A DNA stretch of 64,000 nucleotides from Subsaximicrobium wynnwilliamsii (GTDB lineage: Bacteria > Bacteroidota > Bacteroidia > Flavobacteriales > Flavobacteriaceae). Position 1 is the stretch's first letter, and each line of letters starts with the position of its first letter. Below the pieces are notes generated by a model. The model was not told the DNA's origin, did not search any database, and saw nothing but the letters and a program-made list of their open reading frames with translations. The position numbers and the translations under genes were made by a program. The stretch is taken from positions 1 to 64,000 of the forward strand of contig NZ_VORM01000013.1 of NCBI RefSeq assembly GCF_007997225.1, written 5' to 3'. Below are positions 18,108-27,269 of this stretch, piece by piece.

Positions 18108-18704
18108 ATGCAACAAGCGCTTGAACAATTTGTCCCGAAGCAGGCCATTACACCATTAATGACGCTTTTAGACCATGAACACCTGACTATAAAAGTCAAA
18201 AAAGAACGAAAATCCAAACATGGTGATTACAGGTCTTTACCCAATGGTTTTCATCAAATCACGATCAATGGCAATTTGAATCCGTACCGGTTTTTGATTA
18301 CCACCGTGCATGAAATCGCCCATTTCGAGGCCTATAAAAACTACGGAAAACACATCAAGCCCCATGGGAAGGAGTGGAAACGCACCTTTCAGCATTTGAT
18401 GCTGCCGTTTTTGAGTCCGAGTATTTTTCCTTCGGAATTATTGCCCCTGCTGGCCAGACATTTCAAAAACCCGAAAGCGAGCTCAGATACCGACATTGAT
18501 TTAGCCTACGCATTAAAACAATTTGATGCGCCCAATGATAAGACCTACGTTTTTGAAGTTCCAGAAGGCACTGCCTTTAAATTGTATAACGGTAGAGTTT
18601 TCAGAAAAGGGAATAAACGCACAAAACGCTATGAATGTTTGGAATTGAAAACAGGTCGGTTATATTTGTTTAACCCGAATGCTGAGGTGGAGGTTTTGGA
18701 GTAG
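18108..18704 (+). CDS. SprT-like zinc metalloprotease domain protein
   Basis: 198-residue protein of the SprT-like family, related to eukaryotic Spartan, which cleaves DNA-protein crosslinks; the bacterial role is unsettled. The zinc motif HEIAH is at 68-72 and the third ligand is probably His86 in PHGKEW. The C-terminal region (about 150-198) corresponds to the SprT zinc-ribbon region, but I see only one Cys (in RYECLE), so the ribbon probably does not bind zinc. An alternating-strand C-terminus (GRLYLFNPNAEVEVL) remains. Confidence 0.85.
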   Translation: MQQALEQFVPKQAITPLMTLLDHEHLTIKVKKERKSKHGDYRSLPNGFHQITINGNLNPYRFLITTVHEIAHFEAYKNYGKHIKPHGKEWKRTFQHLMLPFLSPSIFPSELLPLLARHFKNPKASSDTDIDLAYALKQFDAPNDKTYVFEVPEGTAFKLYNGRVFRKGNKRTKRYECLELKTGRLYLFNPNAEVEVLE

Positions 18705-18710
18705 GTTTTT

Positions 18711-18759
18711 AGTCTTCAGTTTTCAGTTTTCAGTCTTCAGTCTCCAGTCCTCAGTTTGA
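18711..18759. repeat. Simple repeat of TTTTCAG / TCTTCAG units
   Basis: A short slippage-type run of 6-8-mers around TCTTCAG and TTTTCAG between two genes. Confidence 0.7.
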
Positions 18760-18930
18760 AGGCTTTTGTCTTAAGTAACTAGGGCGGCTGAAACAGCGAC
18801 AATCTGGGTTGTGGATGGGTCTTGGTTTTTATGAGCTTGAAAGCGATTAAAAGAACGATTATTTCTGGAGCATTTCAAATTCTTCAGAATAAGCATTAAT
18901 ACAGGGTTGAACTCTGAAAATGAATTAAAA

Positions 18931-20010
18931 ATGAACACAAATTATTACGCCATCTTAATGGCAGGCGGTGTTGGGTCACGATTTTGGCCAGTGAGTACAG
19001 AAGCATTTCCGAAGCAATTTCACGATATGTTGGGCACTGGGGATACTTTGATTCAGAAAACCTTCAAACGCTTATCGAAATTGATTCCGAAGGAAAACAT
19101 CTTCATTTTAACCAACGAGCGTTACAACGATTTGGTTTTCGAGCAATTGCCAGAAGTGACCAAGCGCCAAGTGGTTTTGGAGCCTGCCATGCGAAATACC
19201 GCACCTTGTATTTTATATGCTGCTTTAAAAATCCAAAAGGAAAATGCCGATGCGGTTATGATCGTGGCACCAAGCGACCATTGGATTGAGGATGAAAATG
19301 CCTTCGCCCAAAATGTGCAAAAAGCATTCGATTTCTGTTCAAAACATGATGCTTTGATGACTTTGGGCATACAACCTACCTTTCCAAATACTGGATATGG
19401 CTATATTGAATACGATAAGACTTCCGAAGAAGAAATTAAACCGGTGAGTCAGTTTCGCGAAAAACCAGACTACGACACGGCAAAATCATTTATAGCCCAA
19501 GGCAATTTTCTTTGGAATGCGGGTATTTTTATGTGGAGTGTAAAAAGCGTTGTGGAAGCCTTTAGGAATAATCAAGCGGAATTGTACCAACTTTTTGAGA
19601 CAGGCATCAACGATTACAATACGGACCGTGAACACGATTTTATCAGTCAAAATTACGCCAAGGCTGAAAATATTTCGGTGGATTATGCCATTATGGAATC
19701 TAGTAAAAATGTGTACGTGTTGCCAGCGACCTTTGATTGGAACGACCTAGGTACTTGGGGAAGTTTGTATGATAAACTCGACAAGGACGAAGCTGATAAT
19801 GCAGTTGTTAATGCAAAGACCTTAACCCAAGACGCCAGTGGAAACATGATTAGGTCCAAAGCCAACAAGATTGTGGTGGTTGATGGACTCAAGGATTATA
19901 TTATTGTTGATAAAGAAGAGGTTTTGCTTATCTTTCCGAAGACAAAAGAACAGGATATTAAAAAAGTGCTCCAAAAGGTCAAGGACAAATTTGGGTCACA
20001 GTTTGGTTAA
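18931..20010 (+). CDS. manC: Mannose-1-phosphate guanylyltransferase
   Basis: Makes GDP-mannose from mannose-1-phosphate and GTP for polysaccharide and glycan synthesis. The 359-residue nucleotidyltransferase has GGVGSRFWP at 12-20, EPAMRNTAP near 90, VAPSDHWI near 113, FREKPD, and NAGIFMWS. It lacks the C-terminal phosphomannose-isomerase domain of the long bifunctional form. The frame is open from a TTG at 18907, but the ATG at 18931 gives the normal N-terminus. The DUF389 gene starts 3 nt after the stop. Confidence 0.92.
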   Translation: MNTNYYAILMAGGVGSRFWPVSTEAFPKQFHDMLGTGDTLIQKTFKRLSKLIPKENIFILTNERYNDLVFEQLPEVTKRQVVLEPAMRNTAPCILYAALKIQKENADAVMIVAPSDHWIEDENAFAQNVQKAFDFCSKHDALMTLGIQPTFPNTGYGYIEYDKTSEEEIKPVSQFREKPDYDTAKSFIAQGNFLWNAGIFMWSVKSVVEAFRNNQAELYQLFETGINDYNTDREHDFISQNYAKAENISVDYAIMESSKNVYVLPATFDWNDLGTWGSLYDKLDKDEADNAVVNAKTLTQDASGNMIRSKANKIVVVDGLKDYIIVDKEEVLLIFPKTKEQDIKKVLQKVKDKFGSQFG

Positions 20011-20013
20011 ACT

Positions 20014-21492
20014 ATGAGTGACGAGCATAAATTCAATTTTTCTGAAGAAGAAAGCCAAGAGCAAAAGGAAAAGGCGGTAGAGCAATCTAAGGATGCGATC
20101 AAAAAAGATGCGCTAGGCCTTTGGGAAAGCATTAGCCTGTTCATGCACAATTTGCTTGACTTTAGAGACGATACCGATCGTGATGCGACCATTATGGCCA
20201 TTAAGGGAGATATCCCATTTAAAGGCGCTACTGCCTGGATTTTGGTATGCTCTATTTTTGTAGCATCCATTGGTCTCAATGCCGATTCTACCGCAGTCGT
20301 TATTGGCGCGATGTTGATATCGCCACTTATGGGTCCGATTTTGGGTGTTGGTCTTTCTATAGCAGTCAACGATATCGACACCTTAAAACGCTCATTGATC
20401 AACTTGGCCACCATGATTGTGCTGAGTTTGTTGACCGCGTTTTTATTCTTTGCGCTCTTTCCTCTAAATGAAGAAACATCTGAACTCCTAGGGAGAACTC
20501 GTCCTGATATTCGAGATGTCTTGATTGCATTTTTTGGTGGTTTGGCGCTTATCATTGCCCGAACTAAAAAAGGGACCATTGCTTCTGTTATTTTTGGGGT
20601 GGCCATTGCCACTGCCTTAATGCCGCCACTGTGTACCGCGGGCTATGGATTGGCCGTGGGCAATTGGAGTTACTTTTTTGGTGCGATGTACTTGTTTAGT
20701 ATCAATACCATTTTTATCGCATTGGCCACGTTTATTGTGTTGAAGATCTTGCGCTTTCCTATGCAGAAATATGCCAATTCTGCTAAACGAAAACGCATTT
20801 CGAGAGTGGCAACCTTAGTCGCCATCGTGGTAATGATACCCGCAATTTGGACGTTTTTAACGGTATTACAGGAAAGTAAATACGAAAGGGATTATAAGGA
20901 TTTTGTCTCCAATGAAATCGATGCCAACCCTAATCTTTGGTTGCAGCGCAAAGACATGGATGTGCAAGCCCGAAAATTGACCTTTTTCTTCAATGGTGAC
21001 GTGTCTGATGATATGTCCAGCGCACTCCAAAATCGCCTCAAAGATTACGAGAACATCAATGACTTTGAGCTCATCATCAATGCCAATAAAACCAGAAGCA
21101 TGGACCGATTATCTGAGTCGCTTGATCGTGCTTATGAAGATTTGGATGAAAAGGATAATATTGTTGCTGGTTTGCAAAAACAAATCGAAGCACTGCAGTC
21201 TAATATCACTAATTTGAACAAACAGGTGGAGGCCAACAACAATCAAGTGGGAGGATTTTCATTTACGAGCTTGTCTCGAGATGCGAAGGTTCGTTTTCAT
21301 GATTTGGAGTACTTTGGGTACTCAAAAATGTTGCAATCCAAAGATTTTATAAACATTGACACTGTGGCTTTGGCCAATGTGAAATGGAGCGGCTCTTTAA
21401 ATGATAGTTTGAGAACAGTTAAAGAAGCCCAGTTGTCTAAATGGTTAAAATCGGAGCTAAATCTCGATACCATCATCATCAAGCGAAACTAG
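20014..21492 (+). CDS. DUF389 / TIGR00341-type integral membrane protein
   Basis: 492 residues. A soluble acidic N-terminus is followed by several membrane segments between about residues 65 and 300 (for example WILVCSIFVASIGLNADSTA and AMLISPLMGPILGVGLSIAV), with the family's GADSTAV/ISPLMGP-type signature. The C-terminal half is soluble with a coiled coil around 375-415 (ENDxxAxLQKQIEALQ-like). Function unknown; transport has been proposed for the family. It is cotranscribed with the mannose-1-phosphate guanylyltransferase gene (3-nt gap), though a functional link is unproven. Confidence 0.85.
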   Translation: MSDEHKFNFSEEESQEQKEKAVEQSKDAIKKDALGLWESISLFMHNLLDFRDDTDRDATIMAIKGDIPFKGATAWILVCSIFVASIGLNADSTAVVIGAMLISPLMGPILGVGLSIAVNDIDTLKRSLINLATMIVLSLLTAFLFFALFPLNEETSELLGRTRPDIRDVLIAFFGGLALIIARTKKGTIASVIFGVAIATALMPPLCTAGYGLAVGNWSYFFGAMYLFSINTIFIALATFIVLKILRFPMQKYANSAKRKRISRVATLVAIVVMIPAIWTFLTVLQESKYERDYKDFVSNEIDANPNLWLQRKDMDVQARKLTFFFNGDVSDDMSSALQNRLKDYENINDFELIINANKTRSMDRLSESLDRAYEDLDEKDNIVAGLQKQIEALQSNITNLNKQVEANNNQVGGFSFTSLSRDAKVRFHDLEYFGYSKMLQSKDFINIDTVALANVKWSGSLNDSLRTVKEAQLSKWLKSELNLDTIIIKRN

Positions 21493-21493
21493 A

Positions 21494-22261
21494 TTATTGG
21501 CGTTCTTCCAAATACATTTGTCTTACTTTTTTAAATAAATCAGAGGAGTACACAAAATTGGTTACCGCTTCGTTATCTGTTTTGAAGATGGTTTTGTTAG
21601 AGCCTTCCCAAGCTTTGACTCCATCTTTTAAAAAGACGATTTTCTGACCAATTTCCATGACCGAGTTCATATCGTGCGAGTTGATCACTGTGGTGATGTT
21701 GTATTCTTCGGTAATTTCTTGAATGAGATTATCAATGACAATGGCCGTTCTAGGATCCAGTCCTGAGTTAGGCTCATCACAAAATAAGTATTTAGGTCGG
21801 TTTACGATGGCTCTTGCAATGGCAACCCGTTTTTGCATACCACCTGAAGCTTCACTTGGCATTTTTTTATGGGCATCCTCGAGATTCACACGTTTTAAAA
21901 CTTCATCGGCACGATCTGCCATTTCGCTTTTGCTTTGCTTGGTGAACATACGCAATGGAAACATGACGTTTTCTAAAATATTCATGGAGTCAAAAAGTGC
22001 GCTTCCTTGAAAAACCATCCCCATTTCTGCTCTAAGATCACTTCGTTGGTCATCACTCAGTCCAGAATAGGGTCTGCCATCATAAATGATTTCCCCTTTT
22101 TCTGGCGTGAATAATCCGAGCAGGCATTTGAGAAATACGGTTTTTCCAGAGCCACTTTGTCCTATGACCATACTGGTCTTTCCTTCTTCAAAGGTGGTTG
22201 AAATGCCTTTTAAAATACGTGCATCGCCAAATGATTTTTCTATATCCTTAACTTCTATCAT
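21494..22261 (-). CDS. mlaF: MlaF-like ABC transporter ATP-binding protein
   Basis: ATPase of the Mla-type phospholipid transport system, which moves phospholipids between inner and outer membranes. The 255-residue product has Walker A GQSGSGKT near 34-41, signature SGGMQKR, Walker B YLFCDEP, the D-loop SGLDP, and a switch His in INSHDM. The ATG at 22261 was chosen because it overlaps the permease stop by 4 nt (ATGA); the frame is open further upstream only inside mlaE. Confidence 0.9.
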   Translation of the reverse strand: MIEVKDIEKSFGDARILKGISTTFEEGKTSMVIGQSGSGKTVFLKCLLGLFTPEKGEIIYDGRPYSGLSDDQRSDLRAEMGMVFQGSALFDSMNILENVMFPLRMFTKQSKSEMADRADEVLKRVNLEDAHKKMPSEASGGMQKRVAIARAIVNRPKYLFCDEPNSGLDPRTAIVIDNLIQEITEEYNITTVINSHDMNSVMEIGQKIVFLKDGVKAWEGSNKTIFKTDNEAVTNFVYSSDLFKKVRQMYLEERQ

Positions 22262-22998
22262 GTGCTGAGTAGTAATTGCGTTAAAATGTAATTCAGTAAA
22301 ATAATTACCACACTGGTCCATACAAAAGATGTGGTACTGGCTTTACCAACTTCCAAAGCACCGCCTTTCATGTAGAAACCATAAAATGAAGGGATGGTTG
22401 CTAAAACAAAGGCAAAGACTATTGTTTTTAAAAATGCGTAAAAGATATGAAATGGTATAAAATCTAATTGTACGCCTGTGATGAAATCATCCACAGTGCC
22501 AAAATCGCCAAAAATCACCGCAGCCAGCCCACCAACAATACCTAGAAACATCGCAATGGAAATCACGAAAGGATAAAGCATCAAAGCGACAAACTTAGGA
22601 AACACGAGGTAATTAACCGCATTGATTCCCATAACCTCAAGCGCGTCTATTTGTTCGGTAACACGCATGGTGCCAATACTGGATGTGATGTAGGATCCTA
22701 CTTTACCCGCCATGATTATGGAAATAAATGTAGGCGCGAACTCCAATATAATGGATTGTCTCGTCGCAAAACCAATCAAGGATTTTGGGATCAAGGGATT
22801 GTCTATATTTAAGGCGGTTTGGATCGTGACGACACCGCCAACAAAAAACGATATGAAAGATACAATGCCCAAGGAGCCGATAATCAAGTCTTCAATGTCC
22901 TTAAAAACCAAGCGACGCATCACAGACCATTTGGTGGGCTTATGAAACATTTGGCCAATCATCATAAAATAAGTGCCAATATTATGCAGGTATGTCAT
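22258..22998 (-). CDS. mlaE: MlaE-like ABC transporter permease
   Basis: 246-residue inner-membrane permease of the MlaE family, partner of MlaF. It shows the family's internal motif region AGKVGSYITSSIGTMRVTEQ with IDALEVMGINAVNYLV, and about five membrane segments. Cotranscribed and overlapping with mlaF. The substrate-binding MCE-domain gene (MlaD) is not adjacent, so it must lie elsewhere. Confidence 0.9.
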   Translation of the reverse strand: MTYLHNIGTYFMMIGQMFHKPTKWSVMRRLVFKDIEDLIIGSLGIVSFISFFVGGVVTIQTALNIDNPLIPKSLIGFATRQSIILEFAPTFISIIMAGKVGSYITSSIGTMRVTEQIDALEVMGINAVNYLVFPKFVALMLYPFVISIAMFLGIVGGLAAVIFGDFGTVDDFITGVQLDFIPFHIFYAFLKTIVFAFVLATIPSFYGFYMKGGALEVGKASTTSFVWTSVVIILLNYILTQLLLST

Positions 22999-23079
22999 AG
23001 CTGAATTTGTTACGGTAAAAGTAAAAAAAATCTTAATGGTATTTAACCTTAAGTTTAAAAGATGCTAAACTAAAATCTG

Positions 23080-23087
23080 TACTTTTG
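23080..23087 (+). promoter_or_regulatory. Putative pafA promoter, -7 box TACTTTTG
   Basis: Exact TAnnTTTG match 23 nt before the pafA start. A divergent near-match (TACTTTTA on the minus strand, about 23014-23021) could serve mlaE. No phosphate-box-like repeat was recognised. Confidence 0.5.
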
Positions 23088-23110
23088 AACAAATAAAACA
23101 TCCACATCCA

Positions 23111-24775
23111 ATGAAATATTTAATAAAGCTCATGCTCGTTCTTTTAGTTGTGGCCTCCTCTAAGGCGCAAACTTTAAACGAATCCAATGCTTCCACAACT
23201 AAAATCGCGCAAGATTCAAGGCCAAAGTTGGTAGTAGGTATTGTGGTTGATCAAATGCGTTACGATTATCTTACAAGATTCTACGACCGTTATGGAGACG
23301 GTGGTTTCAAGCGTATGATGACTGAAGGATTCAACTGTAAAAACAACCATTTTAATTATGTGCCTACTTATACTGGTCCCGGTCATGCCTCGGTTTATAC
23401 AGGTACAACTCCAAAATACCATGGTATTATTGGTAATGATTTTTACGATCGTGAACGTAAAGAAATGGTCTACTGTGCTGGAGATGACAGTGTGCAATCT
23501 GTAGGCACACAAGATGATGCCGGTAAAATGTCACCGCATCGCATGAAAACCACGAGTTTTACCGATGAAAACCGTTTGTTTACGCAAATGAAGGGTAAAA
23601 CGATTGGTATTGCCTTAAAAGATCGAGGAGCCATACTGCCAGCAGGTCATACCGCGAATGCCGCCTATTGGTTTCATGGCAGGGATGAAGGCGCATGGAT
23701 TACCAGCACTTTTTATAGAAATGACCTACCAAAATGGGTCAGTGATTTCAACGATTCAAATGCTGCGGAATATTATTTTAAAGTCTGGGACACCTTTTAC
23801 GATATGAGCACCTATACTCAAAGCGGATTGGATGAGAACGACTTTGAAGGCGGTTTTAGAGGTCAGGAGAAAGCCACGTTTCCTTATGACCTGTCCAAAC
23901 TGAGCAAAGACAACCGTGAGTTCGATATTCTTAAAGCAACGCCTTATGGCAATAGCTTGACCACAGATTTTGCGATGGCGGCTATAAAAGGAGAGCAATT
24001 GGGCAAAGACGATGTTACAGATGTTTTGACCCTTAGTTACTCCTCAACCGATTATGTGGGTCACAATTTTGGGGTCAACTCCAAGGAGATTGAGGATACT
24101 TACATTAGACTGGATTTGGATTTGGAACGATTTTTCAAGTTTTTGGATGCAGAGGTAGGCAAGGGCGAATACACCGTTTTCTTGACCTCAGATCATGGCG
24201 CTATTGAGGTGCCATCCTATTTAGCTTCAGTAAAAATACCTGCTGGGTATTTAGATAACAATCTGCGAAAAGAACAGTTCAACACCTTTTTACAAAACAC
24301 CTATGGCACGACAGAAATCATGGAAAACTATAGCAACAGCCAAATATTTCTAGATCGTAAAAAAGTGATGGATATGGGACTGGATCTTCAAGACGTGCAG
24401 CAGGCCATTGCCAATGAGCAGCTTACTTATGAGCACATGGCCAAGGTTTATACAGCCACAACAATGAGCACCAATGATTTTACATCAGGAGTTGAAGAAC
24501 TGCTCCAGAATGGTTTCAACCAAAAGCGATCAGGAGATGTGATTTTGGTAAACGATATCGGCTATATTTCTTACGGAAAAACCGGTTCAACACATGGGAG
24601 CGCGCTCAATTATGACACGCACGTGCCTTTGTTATTCTTCGGAAAAGGTATCAAGCAGGGCGCTACCTTTGATAAAACCGTTATCTCTGATATTGCCCCA
24701 ACCATGTCGGCGCTTTTAGGGATTAGTTTTCCAAATGGATCCACGGGTCAGCCCTTAGGTTATGTGATTGATTAA
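23111..24775 (+). CDS. pafA: PafA-type alkaline phosphatase
   Basis: Secreted phosphomonoesterase of the PafA group in the alkaline phosphatase superfamily. The 554-residue product has a signal peptide ending SSKAQ. Metal-site Asp47 lies in VDQMRYDYL; the Thr nucleophile is Thr88 in YTGPGHAS; an Asn follows in IIGNDFYD; and LKDRGAILPAGH carries the Lys-x-Arg pair typical of PafA. TSDHGA supplies later metal ligands. It would release phosphate from organic monoesters in the periplasm or outside. The nuclease gene begins 3 nt after the stop. Confidence 0.9.
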   Translation: MKYLIKLMLVLLVVASSKAQTLNESNASTTKIAQDSRPKLVVGIVVDQMRYDYLTRFYDRYGDGGFKRMMTEGFNCKNNHFNYVPTYTGPGHASVYTGTTPKYHGIIGNDFYDRERKEMVYCAGDDSVQSVGTQDDAGKMSPHRMKTTSFTDENRLFTQMKGKTIGIALKDRGAILPAGHTANAAYWFHGRDEGAWITSTFYRNDLPKWVSDFNDSNAAEYYFKVWDTFYDMSTYTQSGLDENDFEGGFRGQEKATFPYDLSKLSKDNREFDILKATPYGNSLTTDFAMAAIKGEQLGKDDVTDVLTLSYSSTDYVGHNFGVNSKEIEDTYIRLDLDLERFFKFLDAEVGKGEYTVFLTSDHGAIEVPSYLASVKIPAGYLDNNLRKEQFNTFLQNTYGTTEIMENYSNSQIFLDRKKVMDMGLDLQDVQQAIANEQLTYEHMAKVYTATTMSTNDFTSGVEELLQNGFNQKRSGDVILVNDIGYISYGKTGSTHGSALNYDTHVPLLFFGKGIKQGATFDKTVISDIAPTMSALLGISFPNGSTGQPLGYVID

Positions 24776-24778
24776 GTT

Positions 24779-25585
24779 TTGAAACGGAAGACTTTATATA
24801 CTATAGCGGCGGTATTAGTACTTGTTGGTGTATTTGGCTATGAGCTTGTCTTGAATGATGACGCTTCCGCGGAAGTCATTCAGCAAGGAAGAACAGCGAA
24901 ACCTAAAACAAACACCTATTTTCTTCCCACAAGCACAACAGGCCAAATCGTCTATCACGATGGTTATACCTTGTCTTACAGCGAAGCTAACGAACAAGCG
25001 GAATGGGTAGCCTATGAGCTCAAACGATCAGACTTGAGTACCACTAACTTTAAACGCCCTTATTTTGAGATTGACGAAGCGGTGGAAACCGGAGCCGCAC
25101 ATTGGCGCAACTATAAAAATTCTGGCTATGACCGCGGGCATCTTTGTCCTGCAGCCGACAGGAAATACAGCCAGCAAGCACATGACGAAACCTTTTTGAC
25201 GAGTAATGTGAGTCCGCAATTGCACAACTTCAACGCGGGTATCTGGAATTCACTGGAGCAGAAAGTACGCTATTGGGCCAATACATATAATGGTGTTTAT
25301 GTAGTCACAGGGGGTGTTTTGAAAGGAAACCTGAAAAGCATTGGCACAGAGAAAGTGAGCGTACCCAACCAATTTTTTAAAATAGTGATTGATTATAATT
25401 CAGGTAATCCAAAAATGATTGCATTTTTAATGCCGCATGAAAATTCTAACTTACCGTTATACACTTTTGTAGTTTCCGTAGATAGTATAGAGACCCTTAC
25501 GGGGATTGACTTTTTCCCTGGCTTAGAAGATGGGATCGAGAGCAGCTTGGAGGCGTCGAGTGACCACAAAGCTTGGAGTTTTTGA
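24779..25585 (+). CDS. DNA/RNA non-specific endonuclease, membrane-anchored or secreted
   Basis: 268-residue nuclease of the NUC1/EndoG (beta-beta-alpha metal) family. DRGH at 118-121 carries the catalytic His, and Asn150 in LHNFNAGIW is the Mg ligand. An N-terminal hydrophobic segment (about 7-24) is a signal anchor or signal peptide. The only plausible start is a TTG at 24779, 3 nt after the pafA stop, which suggests translational coupling. The pairing with a phosphatase suggests extracellular nucleic acid breakdown for phosphate; this is inference. Confidence 0.85.
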   Translation: MKRKTLYTIAAVLVLVGVFGYELVLNDDASAEVIQQGRTAKPKTNTYFLPTSTTGQIVYHDGYTLSYSEANEQAEWVAYELKRSDLSTTNFKRPYFEIDEAVETGAAHWRNYKNSGYDRGHLCPAADRKYSQQAHDETFLTSNVSPQLHNFNAGIWNSLEQKVRYWANTYNGVYVVTGGVLKGNLKSIGTEKVSVPNQFFKIVIDYNSGNPKMIAFLMPHENSNLPLYTFVVSVDSIETLTGIDFFPGLEDGIESSLEASSDHKAWSF

Positions 25586-25650
25586 ATGGTCTCTAAATGA
25601 AGTTATGCTTCATGAGATTTCGGTTTTCCTGAAAGAAATATTATTACAAA

Positions 25651-25684
25651 AGACCTAACAGGTTTTTTAAAACCTGTTAGGTCT
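25651..25684. terminator. Bidirectional terminator between convergent genes
   Basis: Perfect 16-bp stem (AGACCTAACAGGTTTT / AAAACCTGTTAGGTCT) with a 2-nt loop, ending the pafA-nuclease unit and the minus-strand glycosyltransferase. Confidence 0.85.
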
Positions 25685-25725
25685 GGTATTCAGTTTAAGT
25701 TTCGGATTTTAGGTTCTGGAATTTT

Positions 25726-26577
25726 TCAGTTTCTAAATTTCTCCTTCATCCCATCCCAACGCAGTTTCCTGATAAATTTCCCTTGTGCCTCCGTGACCAA
25801 GCGCTCTACATTTTGGTTTTTCGCTCTAAAATACCCTGCCAGGTAATCCTTAAACAGTTTGAAGCTGTTCTTTTTATAGGCCAACTTTACTGCTGAAATG
25901 AGAGTAATACTAAACCCGTAGCGCATTTTGTACATCGCCTCGCCTTGTAAGTATTTAGAGGCTTTATTGTAGCTCATGCCTGTGGGTTTAAGGTGCTTGA
26001 CCTTCAAGCTGTCATCGGTCATCAATTCCCAGCCATAGAATTGGGCAAGCAGCTCATCTACCGTGTCCCAGCCCATTGAAGGTTTGAGTTTGCCAATGTC
26101 TAAAAAGCATTGTTTGCGATACGCTTTAAGGGCACCCCGAATGTGGTCTTTGCGGGTAAGGTTTTCCAAAACCCATGTTCCATCTTTTTCAATGTAACAA
26201 AAACCTGCGGCCATTCCCAGTTTGGGATTACTGCTAAAATGTGCTGCCAATTGTTCCAAATACTGCTTCGGAAAGATCAAATCGGCATCAAACTTACAAA
26301 TCACATCGTAATCTTCATCTAAGGTTCCGTATGCTTTATAAAATGCATTTATGATTTTTGAGCCAGGAAGATGTGCGTTGGAAGATGCATTGTTTACCAA
26401 GCTCAGCCAGGCATATTTTGAGGCAAAGGCTTCAACAATGCCTTGCGTACCATCGGAAGAATGGTCATTAACCACCACCACCTTTTTTGGCAACAAACTT
26501 TGATTTGCCAAAGACTCCAAGGTTTTTGCAATGGAATCTTCTTCGTTGTGCGCAGGGATGATGATGTGGAAGTTCAA
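25726..26577 (-). CDS. Family 2 glycosyltransferase
   Basis: 283-residue GT-A-fold enzyme. IIIPAHNEE at the N-terminus, NDHSSDGT for UDP-sugar binding and KFDADLIF as the DxD-like metal site. The C-terminal region is basic (KLRWDGMKEKFRN) and has no clear membrane span. Acceptor unknown. It follows a methyltransferase and a FabH-like gene on the same strand after a 126-nt gap holding only TTAGGCTT-like short repeats. Confidence 0.85.
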   Translation of the reverse strand: MNFHIIIPAHNEEDSIAKTLESLANQSLLPKKVVVVNDHSSDGTQGIVEAFASKYAWLSLVNNASSNAHLPGSKIINAFYKAYGTLDEDYDVICKFDADLIFPKQYLEQLAAHFSSNPKLGMAAGFCYIEKDGTWVLENLTRKDHIRGALKAYRKQCFLDIGKLKPSMGWDTVDELLAQFYGWELMTDDSLKVKHLKPTGMSYNKASKYLQGEAMYKMRYGFSITLISAVKLAYKKNSFKLFKDYLAGYFRAKNQNVERLVTEAQGKFIRKLRWDGMKEKFRN

Positions 26578-26703
26578 GGTTCAGTGTTTAAAGTTCAAAG
26601 TTAAGCTTTAAAGCAACTTTATTGGAGAATTGGAGAAACCGTATCGATTTTAAATTTACGATTTGCCTATAGGTCAATAGTTTTGGAATTTGGAATTTAG
26701 GCT

Positions 26704-27240
26704 TTAGGCTTTAGGGTTTTTTACTCGTTCTGCGTAAACGATATAATAACGTGGTGTAAAACGTCTTAAGATGGGTCTAATTCCTAATTGCTTTGTGGGA
26801 TTGGTCCATTTTTCTGAAGCGATAATCTTCCAACCGGCTTTTTCCAGTAGCCAATCAAATTGCCAATCTTCAAACTCGTGAAAATGGCGATCACGCATAT
26901 CGATTTTGCTTCTATAGGCAGAGGCAAACCATAAGTTAAGCGGAATAGAGGCTACTAATTTATCAGCTTTTATGGATCTTAAAACAGTGAAAGGAGAAAG
27001 GAGGTGTTCGAATATTTCAAAGGCAGTAACAACGTTTGCCTTAGTCGACTCGATTTCCGAAGTATCCAAGTCTAAATCCAATCCGGATGTGTTTTGAACT
27101 TCAAATCCTTTTGCTTGCATGAGTTCTGACAATGGATTGGTTACCCCCAAATCTAAAATGGAATCTTCAGTAGAAACATAGTGTTGTAAAAAATCCATAG
27201 TATGTTTAAAACGCTTATTGGGATAGGTGTTTTCGTACAT
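26704..27240 (-). CDS. SAM-dependent methyltransferase-like protein
   Basis: 178-residue protein with a Rossmann-type methyltransferase layout. SILDLGVTNPLSEL is a motif I in which the usual GxGxG is degenerate; LDLDLDT follows as the acidic loop; TAFEIFEHL matches motif II/III. It is shorter than most family members and the weak motif I leaves catalytic activity open. It starts 29 nt after the FabH-like stop. Confidence 0.7.
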   Translation of the reverse strand: MYENTYPNKRFKHTMDFLQHYVSTEDSILDLGVTNPLSELMQAKGFEVQNTSGLDLDLDTSEIESTKANVVTAFEIFEHLLSPFTVLRSIKADKLVASIPLNLWFASAYRSKIDMRDRHFHEFEDWQFDWLLEKAGWKIIASEKWTNPTKQLGIRPILRRFTPRYYIVYAERVKNPKA

Positions 27241-27269
27241 ATTTAAGATATCAGAGGTTGATTTCGAGC

